Source of the DNA: Bacteroidota bacterium
Lineage (GTDB): Bacteria > Bacteroidota > Bacteroidia > Flavobacteriales_D > Crocinitomicaceae
DNA length: 64,000 nt
NCBI GenBank assembly: GCA_016866255.1
Contig: VGMY01000006.1
Location: 1-64,000, forward strand
Direction of reading: 5' to 3'
Part shown: one piece after another, positions 50,597-59,132 of the stretch
Position numbering within the stretch: the first letter of the stretch is position 1
Layout of the letters: each line of letters begins with the position of its first letter
Notes under the pieces: generated by a model
What the model saw: the letters and a program-made list of their open reading frames with translations, nothing else
Databases searched by the model: none
What the model was told of the DNA's origin: nothing
Made by a program: the position numbers and the translations under genes

Positions 50597-53500
50597 ATGA
50601 GAAATTTACTTTTACTCTTGTGTTCTGCGCTTGTTGGAGCCTCGTTTTCCCAAGCTTGGGAGCCTTTTAATTACCTAGGAGCGGTGAACGCCAACGGTTG
50701 GACGACCCACTCAGGTATTTCCGGGCAAATTCAAACGGTTAATACGGCTTCCAATAGCGGTAGTAGCCTTTCTTATCCAAACTTGGAAGCCTCGGTTGGA
50801 AACCGCGTTCAATTGGTTGCCGGAAATACGGAAGATGTGAATAAGGCGTTATCCAATCTAAGCGGAAGCGGATATTTTTCCTTCCTTTTAAACGTACCGA
50901 ATACCACCGGTCTTCATCTCAACGCCAATGCAGGAGATTATTTTACGGGTTTTGGAGCAACCGCAGGAAATCCCGTGACTTCGCTAGGAGCTCGCGTCTT
51001 CATCAAGGCTGGCGCCACGCCAAACACGTTCGTTTTAGGACTAACCAACAACAGCGGAGGGGCATCAAATACGACTTGGAATCCAACCGAATACCCATGC
51101 GGTACGACTGTTTTTGTAGTGGTTAAATTGGTTAATTCTTTAAGTCCTGTAGCGGCATCTATGTGGATTAACCCTACACCAGGTACTGCTGAACCAGTAG
51201 CTACAATTACCAATGCGTCAGGTACCAATGCTATTGCAGCTTTGGCTTCGGTTTACTTACGGCAAGGGGGTACAGCAGCAGCAGGTACAGGATCTTTGGA
51301 AATCGACGAGATGCGAGCCGGTTCAACATGGACCTCGGTAACGCCATGTGCAACTCCCACGACGTATTATCAAGATGTGGACGGTGACTCGTTTGGAGAT
51401 CCAAATACGGCAACCCTTTCGTGTTTGCCTTTGCCTGGACTGGTTTTAAACAATCAAGACTGCAACGATAACAATGCTGCTATCAATCCAAACACCGTAT
51501 GGTATGCGGATGCAGACGGTGATGGATTTGGGAATCCAAGTGTTTCGCAAACCGTGTGCATTGCACCTCAAGGATACGTATCGAATAATACGGATTGTAA
51601 TGACAATGATGCAAATGTTAATGCTATAAGCACTTGGTTTATCGATGCCGATGGGGATGGATACGGTTCTTCTTCAACGTCCATCCAAAATTGTGGACAA
51701 CCTGTTGGATATGTTGCGAATAGCACCGACTGTAATGATGCTTCTGCTGCCGTTAACCCAGCTGCCGTGGAGGTATACAACGGAATTGATGACAATTGCA
51801 ATAATACGATTGATGAAGGTTTTACCCCGGTAAATTACTATTTGGACAACGACGGTGACGGGGTAGGAGGGAATACGTTTGTGGTTGGTATAACTTCCCC
51901 GGGTCCCAACTATGTTTTAATAACGGGAGATTGCAACGACAATAACCCTGCAATGTATCCGGGTAACAACGAGGTCTGCGATAACCTGGATAACAACTGT
52001 AACGCCTCCATCGATGAAGGGTTAATTTTTCTAACGTATTTTCAAGATAATGACGGCGACAACTTTGGAAATGTGGCGGTAACGCTCTCTGCATGTTCTG
52101 CACCTCAAGGTTACGTGCTAGATAGTACCGATTGCAACGACCAAAACGCAAACATTAATCCTTCTGCTATCGATATTCCTGGGAACGGTATTGATGAAAA
52201 TTGCAACGGTATAGATGCACCAATTATTGCAGCCCAACTTGGTCTTTATGAGTTTACGCAAGCTGCAGGTTGTCCTGTACTTGCCAATACCGTTACGACT
52301 CAACCCGCCAATGCTACTTTTTCGATATATTCCAATCAAGGAGGTTTCTGTGTAGCAGCGGCAAACGTCTTTAATAACAACACGTGGAATACTGGAGCAG
52401 TGGTTAATCCGGCGAATTACAACGAATTTTCGTTACTAGCCGATAGTTGTTTTGGATTAACATTAACCAAATTAACATTTACGCACAAAGTAAGTAATGT
52501 GAACACAATCCCTACATGGCATTTACGCTCTAGTTTAGACAATTTTGCGGCAGACATTGCATCAGATTCGATAACAACCAACGTGATATTAAACGATACG
52601 GTACTTCTTGGAGCTTCTTTTGCCAATATAAATCAAGTTACTTTTAGGTTTTATATAACGGGAATTTCGACCTCCGGAGCAACGTGGAGAAATGATAACG
52701 TTAGCGTTTGGGGATTCATTAATCCCGTTCAGCCTCAAACCTATTATGCCGATACAGATGGTGACGGTTTTGGTGACGCTGCGAATACCGTGCTTTCATG
52801 TACCTTGCCTTCGGGTTATGCTGCCAACAATACAGATTGTGACGATTCAAATGCTCAAATTAATCCCAATACCATTTGGTTTGTGGATGCCGATCAGGAC
52901 GGCTATGGAGATCCAAACAGCTTCACCACATCTTGTTTAACGCCACCGGGAACGGTCTTGAACGGTGACGATTGCGATGATACAAATCCGCAGTTGGCTT
53001 TAGTGGATATGTACTATGTTGACGCTGATGGTGATGGATATGGGGACGACGCAACCGGTGTGGAAACCTGTGCGCAACCCGCTAACACGGTTTTAGTAGG
53101 AGGTGATTGCGATGATATGAACGACCAGATTTATCCTGGTGCTGTCGAAATTTGCGATGGCGAAGACAATAATTGCGATGGTAATTTTGATGAAGGACTA
53201 CCTACCAACCTCTATTATGAAGATGCGGACAATGACGGATATGGTTCAGAGGTAACGACCGAGACTTGCGATTCATTAGGTGTAGGATTTACCTTAGTAC
53301 CTGGAGATTGCGACGATCAAAACGATGCGGTATATCCTGGTGCAACCGAAATTATCGACAATGGCATCGATGAAAACTGCGATGGAATGGATAATTATGT
53401 TGGGTTAACTGATGGACTTACTTGGGAACTTACGCTTGCACCCAATCCTTCGGAAGGAGAGGTGAAAATTAATACAAATTTTGGGGGAGAATTCTCAATC

Positions 53501-53653
53501 GCCATTAGCGATATCTCAGGAAAAGTAATCTATCACAAGAATCAAGTAATCAATGGATATGTACTCAATACCCGCGCTTGGGCGCCTGGAACGTACCTTG
53601 TTTCAATAGCGCAAAACAATCAGCAGATTATTGCGAGGTTGATGGTGAAATAA
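50597..53653 (+). CDS. T9SS-exported MopE-repeat (putative metal-binding) surface protein
   Basis: A 1018-residue protein. A signal peptide (about 1-19, GASFSQ) is followed by a lectin-like N-domain (about 20-250) and nine MopE-type repeats around DADGDGYG or variants, each with a cysteine pair and a DCND or DCDD turn. Six lie at about 255-560 and 700 onward, on either side of a beta-sandwich insert (about 555-705). Several repeats carry the NGIDDNCN or DGEDNNCDG extension. The Asp-rich loops resemble calcium-binding EF-hand-like or thrombospondin-3 loops. The C-terminus is a type A T9SS sorting domain (LAPNPSEGEVKIN, ISDISGKVIY, APGTYLVSI). Probably a calcium-rigidified cell-surface protein; ligand unknown. 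Confidence 0.88.
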   Translation: MRNLLLLLCSALVGASFSQAWEPFNYLGAVNANGWTTHSGISGQIQTVNTASNSGSSLSYPNLEASVGNRVQLVAGNTEDVNKALSNLSGSGYFSFLLNVPNTTGLHLNANAGDYFTGFGATAGNPVTSLGARVFIKAGATPNTFVLGLTNNSGGASNTTWNPTEYPCGTTVFVVVKLVNSLSPVAASMWINPTPGTAEPVATITNASGTNAIAALASVYLRQGGTAAAGTGSLEIDEMRAGSTWTSVTPCATPTTYYQDVDGDSFGDPNTATLSCLPLPGLVLNNQDCNDNNAAINPNTVWYADADGDGFGNPSVSQTVCIAPQGYVSNNTDCNDNDANVNAISTWFIDADGDGYGSSSTSIQNCGQPVGYVANSTDCNDASAAVNPAAVEVYNGIDDNCNNTIDEGFTPVNYYLDNDGDGVGGNTFVVGITSPGPNYVLITGDCNDNNPAMYPGNNEVCDNLDNNCNASIDEGLIFLTYFQDNDGDNFGNVAVTLSACSAPQGYVLDSTDCNDQNANINPSAIDIPGNGIDENCNGIDAPIIAAQLGLYEFTQAAGCPVLANTVTTQPANATFSIYSNQGGFCVAAANVFNNNTWNTGAVVNPANYNEFSLLADSCFGLTLTKLTFTHKVSNVNTIPTWHLRSSLDNFAADIASDSITTNVILNDTVLLGASFANINQVTFRFYITGISTSGATWRNDNVSVWGFINPVQPQTYYADTDGDGFGDAANTVLSCTLPSGYAANNTDCDDSNAQINPNTIWFVDADQDGYGDPNSFTTSCLTPPGTVLNGDDCDDTNPQLALVDMYYVDADGDGYGDDATGVETCAQPANTVLVGGDCDDMNDQIYPGAVEICDGEDNNCDGNFDEGLPTNLYYEDADNDGYGSEVTTETCDSLGVGFTLVPGDCDDQNDAVYPGATEIIDNGIDENCDGMDNYVGLTDGLTWELTLAPNPSEGEVKINTNFGGEFSIAISDISGKVIYHKNQVINGYVLNTRAWAPGTYLVSIAQNNQQIIARLMVK

Positions 53654-53673
53654 TCAACGCTGTTAGAAATTTG

Positions 53674-53700
53674 AAAGCCGTCCCGTGGACGGCTTTTTTT
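53674..53700 (+). terminator. Rho-independent terminator after the MopE-repeat gene
   Basis: AAAGCCGTCC (53674-53683), loop CGT, GGACGGCTTT (53687-53696), ending in a seven-T tail. Perfect 10-bp GC-rich stem. Confidence 0.92.
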
Positions 53701-53722
53701 ATGGTAACCCGTTCTAATTTCT

Positions 53723-53730
53723 TACCTTTA
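53723..53730 (+). promoter_or_regulatory. -7-like promoter box (TACCTTTA) for the M1 peptidase gene
   Basis: One mismatch to TAnnTTTG, 18 bases before the ATG at 53749 and just downstream of the terminator. Confidence 0.35.
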
Positions 53731-53748
53731 CTTTTATCAAATGAACGT

Positions 53749-56700
53749 ATGAAACGACTTATACTCTTTTTAGGATTAATCCTCAGCCAATTTTCCATAG
53801 TTGCGCAATACTGGCAGCAACGAGTTGATTACCGCATAGACGTGACCTTAGACGACCAAACGCATCGTTTGTATGCGAATTTGGCCTTCGACTACACCAA
53901 TAATTCTCCTCACACTCTTGACAGTCTTTACTTGCACGTGTGGCCGAACGCCTACAAAGATCGGACAACGGCCCTAGCTCAGCAATTGAATGGGCAAGGG
54001 ACGAAAATATCGACGATGGACACCTCCGATTTAGGTGATATAACCCGCTTGGATTTTAAAATAAACGGAAAGCCCGTTTCTTGGAGTTACAATCCAAAGA
54101 ACATCGACATCGTAGGGATAAAACTGAACGAATCCCTAAATCCTGGGAAATCCCTAACCTTAACCACTCCGTTTACCGTTAAAATTCCTTCCGGATCCAT
54201 ATCCCGTTTGGGTCATATTGGCCAATCCTATCAAATCACCCAGTGGTATCCAAAACCTGCGGTTTTTGACCGTAAAGGGTGGCACGCGATGCCTTATTTG
54301 AATCAAGGAGAATTTTACTCCGAATTCGGCTCCTTTGATGTTTCTATTACGGTACCTAAAAACTACGTTTTGGGAGCCACCGGGGAGCGCCAGAGTGTCG
54401 AAGAAGCTGCTTTTATGGATTCCCTTGCAGCCCATACGCAAACCAACCTTACTTCCATTATTGCCTTGCCCTCAGGGGCACTCAGGGATTCTTTTCCTGC
54501 CTCTTCCAAGGAATGGAAAACGGTTCGGTTTACCCAAGACAATGTCCATGATTTCGCGTGGTTTACCGATAAGCGCTACAAAGTGCTGAAGGGTTCGGTA
54601 AAGCTCCCGCATTCCGGACGTACCGTCACCTCTTGGGCCTTATTTACCCCGGCAAACGCTCTGCTTTGGAAAAATTCCATCGAATACCTCAACGATGGCA
54701 CCTACTATTACTCGCAATGGAACGGAGATTATCCCTACACAGCGGTAACAGCCGTAGATGGTACTATCAGCGCGGGAGGGGGCATGGAATATCCGATGAT
54801 TACCGTTATCGGCAATTCGAGTACGGCGCGGGATTTGGAGGTGGTGATTGTTCACGAGGTTGGACATAACTGGTTTTATGGCATTTTAGGGTCCAACGAG
54901 CGAGAACACGGTTGGATGGACGAAGGAATAAACACGGCCAATGAAATGCGTTATGTTGCCACAAAATATCCCAACAATAATTATTTATCCGACATAGTGG
55001 CAGGAGGGAGGCTTCACTTAAACGATTTGAGCCATCACGATTTGGGAGACATAATGTACCGTTTTCTTGCGGTAATTAGTGCAGACCAACCGATACAAAC
55101 CCATTCAGCTTCGTTCAGCGCTGCGAATTATGGAGCCATTATGTACCAAAAAACGGGCTTGGTTTTTCATTATTTGCGCAGTTACTTGGGCGACAAGTTG
55201 TACGATCAATGCATGCAGCGCTATTACGATTTGTACCAATTCAAACATCCCTATCCGGAGGATATGCAAGAAGTAGTTGAAAGCATTTCTGGCCGAAAAC
55301 TCGATTGGCTTTTTCGAGATTTAATTCAAACTACCAAGGTGGTAGACTATCGCATGGTACGTGCTAAATACTTGAGCGCTATGAACACCTATTCGGTTAA
55401 GGTAAAAAACAAAGGAGCGATTCAAGGTCCCATTCAAGTGGTCTCATTGGATAATTCGGGTAAGGTGTTGGAGAGCCAATGGACGGATCCAAAGAAAAAG
55501 TGCAGCACTTTGATGTTTCAAGGAGGCGAAGAAATTGCACTTTTTGCAATCGACCCCACGAAACAAATTCCTGAAATCAACCGGTCCAATAACCGAATCA
55601 ATCCGAATAAGTTCTTGTTCAAAAAGTGCGAGCCTTTGGCATTTGAATTCATGATCGGAGACCACGAACCGAGCAAAACTCATGTTTTCTGGACTCCCAT
55701 GATGGCCTTCAACCGTTCTGATAGGTTCATGATTGGAGCAGCCTTCCACAATTTTGGTTTACCTTTCAAACCTTTCCAGTTTTTGGTGGTCCCCATGTAC
55801 TCTGTTGGAAGAAATACCATTGGAGGAGTGGCAGAATTGAGTAAAATGTATTTTCCTTCGAAAGACCTTAGATCGATTAAAGCAGGGATTAGCGTAAAAT
55901 CTTTTGGCATCCAGGAGGATCCCAAAGGGCAAACACAGTCGTATTTTGTGGCCATCACTCCTTATCTCAACGTTAACCTCGTTCCGAATCGAACTCCAAA
56001 AGGGTTTTCAAATGACCTTACCTTCAAATGGCTTTGGCGACGAGATGTAATGTCCGCCTATGATAACAGCGTTGAAAATGGATTAAAGGTCAACCAAACG
56101 CTTAGTTGGAGAAAAAAGCGCATTTCCCACGAAAGCCAACTTCAATTTGAAGGAGTTCTGGGTTATTCGATTCTACCTCTTGACATTGCGAGCTTCGCAC
56201 GCATTTCAACTGCTCAATCCTTGACGGTTACGTATTTGGACCGTAAAATGAACCGAAAAATGAATTTCCGTGTTTACGGAGGGTATAATTTAGCCTACAA
56301 TCCCGGTACAAGTACTTACCAAAGTATGGGACGTTATTCGATTTCGATGTTCGGTGCTGCAGGTTACCAAGATGTATTTGCCGAGAACTATTATTTCAAC
56401 CGTGGATCGTTATATGGGGCTCAATACGCCAACGACATGGGCGGTTTTCGAACGGCAAGTGATGTGCTTAAAATGTCCAACTATTGGGCAAGTTCTTTGA
56501 ATGCAACGATTCAACTGCCCGTGAAACCCAATATCTTTGTGGCTTATGCTGATGTTGGGATTTACGAAGACGGCATGAGAGCAGCAACGATTTACAATGC
56601 AGGACTCGGAATGAACCTAGCGGATGTAATCGGAGTATATTTTCCATTGGTTCAGTCTTCAAATATGGGGAACTTGTATCAAAATTACGCTTTAAGCATT

Positions 56701-56766
56701 CGACTTACCCTGAGGTTTAACCCGTTCAACGCTCCAGTCAAACTTGCGAATTTAATTAATCGTTAA
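53749..56766 (+). CDS. M1 family zinc metallopeptidase with C-terminal membrane-type beta region
   Basis: A 1005-residue exported protein (signal peptide about 1-18, FSIVAQ). The N-terminal beta domain is followed by the M1 catalytic domain with the substrate motif GGGMEYP (about 343) and the zinc site HEVGHNW with its third ligand Glu in EREHGWMDEG (about 367-390). Residues about 590-1005 are beta-rich with alternating hydrophobic residues and resemble an outer-membrane or beta-barrel-like region, unlike the helical domain of classical M1 aminopeptidases. It probably trims peptides in the periplasm or at the outer membrane. A longer ORF from 53578 runs through the terminator and is rejected; ATG 53749 gives the signal peptide. 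Confidence 0.88.
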   Translation: MKRLILFLGLILSQFSIVAQYWQQRVDYRIDVTLDDQTHRLYANLAFDYTNNSPHTLDSLYLHVWPNAYKDRTTALAQQLNGQGTKISTMDTSDLGDITRLDFKINGKPVSWSYNPKNIDIVGIKLNESLNPGKSLTLTTPFTVKIPSGSISRLGHIGQSYQITQWYPKPAVFDRKGWHAMPYLNQGEFYSEFGSFDVSITVPKNYVLGATGERQSVEEAAFMDSLAAHTQTNLTSIIALPSGALRDSFPASSKEWKTVRFTQDNVHDFAWFTDKRYKVLKGSVKLPHSGRTVTSWALFTPANALLWKNSIEYLNDGTYYYSQWNGDYPYTAVTAVDGTISAGGGMEYPMITVIGNSSTARDLEVVIVHEVGHNWFYGILGSNEREHGWMDEGINTANEMRYVATKYPNNNYLSDIVAGGRLHLNDLSHHDLGDIMYRFLAVISADQPIQTHSASFSAANYGAIMYQKTGLVFHYLRSYLGDKLYDQCMQRYYDLYQFKHPYPEDMQEVVESISGRKLDWLFRDLIQTTKVVDYRMVRAKYLSAMNTYSVKVKNKGAIQGPIQVVSLDNSGKVLESQWTDPKKKCSTLMFQGGEEIALFAIDPTKQIPEINRSNNRINPNKFLFKKCEPLAFEFMIGDHEPSKTHVFWTPMMAFNRSDRFMIGAAFHNFGLPFKPFQFLVVPMYSVGRNTIGGVAELSKMYFPSKDLRSIKAGISVKSFGIQEDPKGQTQSYFVAITPYLNVNLVPNRTPKGFSNDLTFKWLWRRDVMSAYDNSVENGLKVNQTLSWRKKRISHESQLQFEGVLGYSILPLDIASFARISTAQSLTVTYLDRKMNRKMNFRVYGGYNLAYNPGTSTYQSMGRYSISMFGAAGYQDVFAENYYFNRGSLYGAQYANDMGGFRTASDVLKMSNYWASSLNATIQLPVKPNIFVAYADVGIYEDGMRAATIYNAGLGMNLADVIGVYFPLVQSSNMGNLYQNYALSIRLTLRFNPFNAPVKLANLINR

Positions 56767-56785
56767 TTTTATAGAAAATTTTGCT

Positions 56786-58597
56786 ATGAGCGAATCGTCT
56801 AAAGTCCCTTTTAATAGAGTTTTCTGGCCGGCTTTAGTGGCTATTGTGATCGCGTTATTTCTTGGAATGCTGTTCTTCCTTCTCGTGCTTGGGGGTATCA
56901 TAGGTTCCTTCAAGGACTTTGGTCCTGAGCCTTATTCGGTGCAAACTGGTTCTGTTCTGAAAATGAAGCTCGAGGGAAATATTCAGGAAAAAAGCTCTTC
57001 CGAATTTGACCCCACAAGTTTATCCATCGAAGGCTCAATCGGGTTGCCGGATATTTTATTTGCCATTGACAAAGCCAAAACGGACAGAAGGGTAAAAGGG
57101 ATTTATTTGGATATTGACAATTTAAATTGCGGCATATCCACCATGTGCTCCATTCGGGAGGCTCTTGAAAATTTTCAGAAAGAGTCAAAGAAATTTGTTA
57201 CCGCTTATTTTCAAGGTGAGTCGATTTCCCAAAAAGAGTACTATTTGGGATCTGTAGCCAAGGAATGCTATGCTTTTCCTACATCTTCGTTTTACCTAAC
57301 AGGTTTGGGTTCCGAGCAAGTGTTTTTTAAAAATTTATTTGACAAACTCGATGTAGAAGTGGATATAGTAAGGGGTGAGAACAACGATTTTAAGAGCGCT
57401 GTGGAACCGTTTTTTTTATCAAAACTCAGCGATTCAGCCAAACTTCAAAACATACGATTATTGGAGACCATGTGGGAAGAAATGTTAACTGATATGGTAA
57501 ACAGCAGAAAAGTTTCGGCGGATAGCATGAACCTTTGGATTAACGAAATGGAAGTGGTGAATGCTTCACAGGCATTGAAAAAGAATTTGGTTGACGCGCT
57601 ACTTTACAAAGACGAGGTAATGCAAAAAATTGCCGATAAGGTATCAGAGTCGAATCCTAAAGATATTGAATGGGCAGATTTCAACGAGTATGCAAAAAAT
57701 AAATTCTACGAAAGTCAGTTGCTCATTCAGAACCAAGCGCCCTCCATTGCTGTAATTATTGCCGAAGGGGAGGTTTCAGTAGATGGCGACGGATTGAGCA
57801 GCGATAAGATGGGTAAATTATTTGCCAAGGTCAGGGCTGATAAAGATATTAAAGCGGTGGTATTTCGCATTAATAGCCCGGGTGGAAGCGCATTGGCAAG
57901 CGAAGAAATTTGGCGCGAAGTATCGTTGACTCAGCAACAAAAGAAGGTTTTTGTTTCCATGGGGGATGTAGCTGCATCCGGAGGTTATTATATCGCAACT
58001 CCTGCCGAACGCATTTTTGCTGAGCCTACCACAATTACAGGTTCAATCGGTGTTTTTGGCATGATTCCTTACACGGGGAAAATGTTGGAGAATAAGCTCG
58101 GAATTACGTTTGATCGCGTACAAACCCATGAGCATGCCATCATGTCGATGAATCGTAAGCTTACGCGGAAAGAATTAGCCAAAGTGCAAGACGAAATTAA
58201 CGACATTTACCTTCGGTTTTTGCAACGCGTTTCAGAAGGAAGAAAATTAACCATTGAAGAGGTGAATGTTTTGGCAAGGGGCAGGGTTTGGTCAGGGGTT
58301 GATGCTTTGGATATTGGTTTGGTTGATGAATTAGGTACCTTAACACAAGTCATTGATTACGCAAAGAAGTCGTTGGATTCCGAAGGGGCAGACGTCATTT
58401 ATTATCCTCTGGTAAGAGAAGATAAACTGGGAACTTGGTTAAAACTGTTGCAAGAGCAATACGAAGAAAATGAATCCGTCAGGGTTAGGCGGAGCAAGCT
58501 TCCCGAAAACCTCTTAGAATACTATCAGCAACTAAAAAGTTTAGAACGAAGGTTGGGTTTTCAAATGCGTATGCCTTACGATTTAACCATTCGCTGA
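56786..58597 (+). CDS. sppA: Signal peptide peptidase SppA, 67-kDa type
   Basis: A 603-residue S49 peptidase with an N-terminal membrane anchor (about 12-38) and tandem S49 domains. The catalytic Lys is expected in ENNDFKSAVEPF (about 206) in the first half, and the nucleophile Ser is in GDVAASGGYYIAT (about 397) in the second. The INSPGGSALASEEIW segment is also conserved. It digests cleaved signal peptides in the inner membrane and fits a genome with heavy protein export. It starts 19 bases after the M1 peptidase and overlaps the convergent thioredoxin-like gene by 22 bases. Confidence 0.94.
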   Translation: MSESSKVPFNRVFWPALVAIVIALFLGMLFFLLVLGGIIGSFKDFGPEPYSVQTGSVLKMKLEGNIQEKSSSEFDPTSLSIEGSIGLPDILFAIDKAKTDRRVKGIYLDIDNLNCGISTMCSIREALENFQKESKKFVTAYFQGESISQKEYYLGSVAKECYAFPTSSFYLTGLGSEQVFFKNLFDKLDVEVDIVRGENNDFKSAVEPFFLSKLSDSAKLQNIRLLETMWEEMLTDMVNSRKVSADSMNLWINEMEVVNASQALKKNLVDALLYKDEVMQKIADKVSESNPKDIEWADFNEYAKNKFYESQLLIQNQAPSIAVIIAEGEVSVDGDGLSSDKMGKLFAKVRADKDIKAVVFRINSPGGSALASEEIWREVSLTQQQKKVFVSMGDVAASGGYYIATPAERIFAEPTTITGSIGVFGMIPYTGKMLENKLGITFDRVQTHEHAIMSMNRKLTRKELAKVQDEINDIYLRFLQRVSEGRKLTIEEVNVLARGRVWSGVDALDIGLVDELGTLTQVIDYAKKSLDSEGADVIYYPLVREDKLGTWLKLLQEQYEENESVRVRRSKLPENLLEYYQQLKSLERRLGFQMRMPYDLTIR

Positions 58598-59127
58598 CGC
58601 ACTAACTCAGTTATCTCCTCCATCACCTCTTGTCCTTTGTTTTTGGCATAAAAGGAATGGATGTGAGAATGAAGTTCTTTTTTTTCCATTGCCGTAATTG
58701 ACAGTTGATCAACGCGTTTTTGTAAAGTTTTTGGCCGCGGACCCCAAGTAAAAATATCCTCATGATTTTCGTCTCTAACGATTACCTTGGGAATTGATCT
58801 CTTTCCATGGGTTAAATAACGGTCAATTAAACTACCCTGATCCCGCAGTTCGAGGGAATAACTTGCGCCGGGTAGTTGCTCGATGATTCTCAGCAAAACA
58901 GGAACATTTTGTGCTGCGTCGCCACACCAGGGCTCGGTAACAATAATCCAAGTGCTTTTTTGGTGAATTTTATCAAGGAGTTGATTGAATTCCAGTGAGG
59001 TAGAAAACGTTTTGTAGATTCGGTCGAATCTAAAACGGTTGAGCGTCAAATATTGCTCGTAATCAGTTGGATACAATCCACCATGAAGCGCCTTATCCCA
59101 GTGAGTTAGGTAATCGTTTATTTCCAA
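58576..59127 (-). CDS. Thioredoxin-fold protein with a single active-site cysteine
   Basis: A 183-residue protein with a thioredoxin-like fold. The active-site loop reads EPWCGDAAQNVPVL (about 64-77): the first Cys of CxxC is present but the second is replaced by Ala. The cis-Pro strand is SIPKVIVRDEN and the tail is helical. No signal peptide, so it is cytosolic. It cannot perform the usual dithiol-disulfide exchange; a monothiol reductase or peroxide-sensing role is possible. It begins five bases after the E1 fusion stop and is probably in its operon. Confidence 0.8.
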   Translation of the reverse strand: MEINDYLTHWDKALHGGLYPTDYEQYLTLNRFRFDRIYKTFSTSLEFNQLLDKIHQKSTWIIVTEPWCGDAAQNVPVLLRIIEQLPGASYSLELRDQGSLIDRYLTHGKRSIPKVIVRDENHEDIFTWGPRPKTLQKRVDQLSITAMEKKELHSHIHSFYAKNKGQEVMEEITELVRQRMVKS

Positions 59128-59132
59128 TGAGC

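Noticed and set aside
53578-53748. A 57-residue N-terminal extension of the M1 peptidase
   Set aside because: It overlaps the end of the previous gene and reads through a perfect rho-independent terminator; ATG 53749 gives a proper signal peptide.
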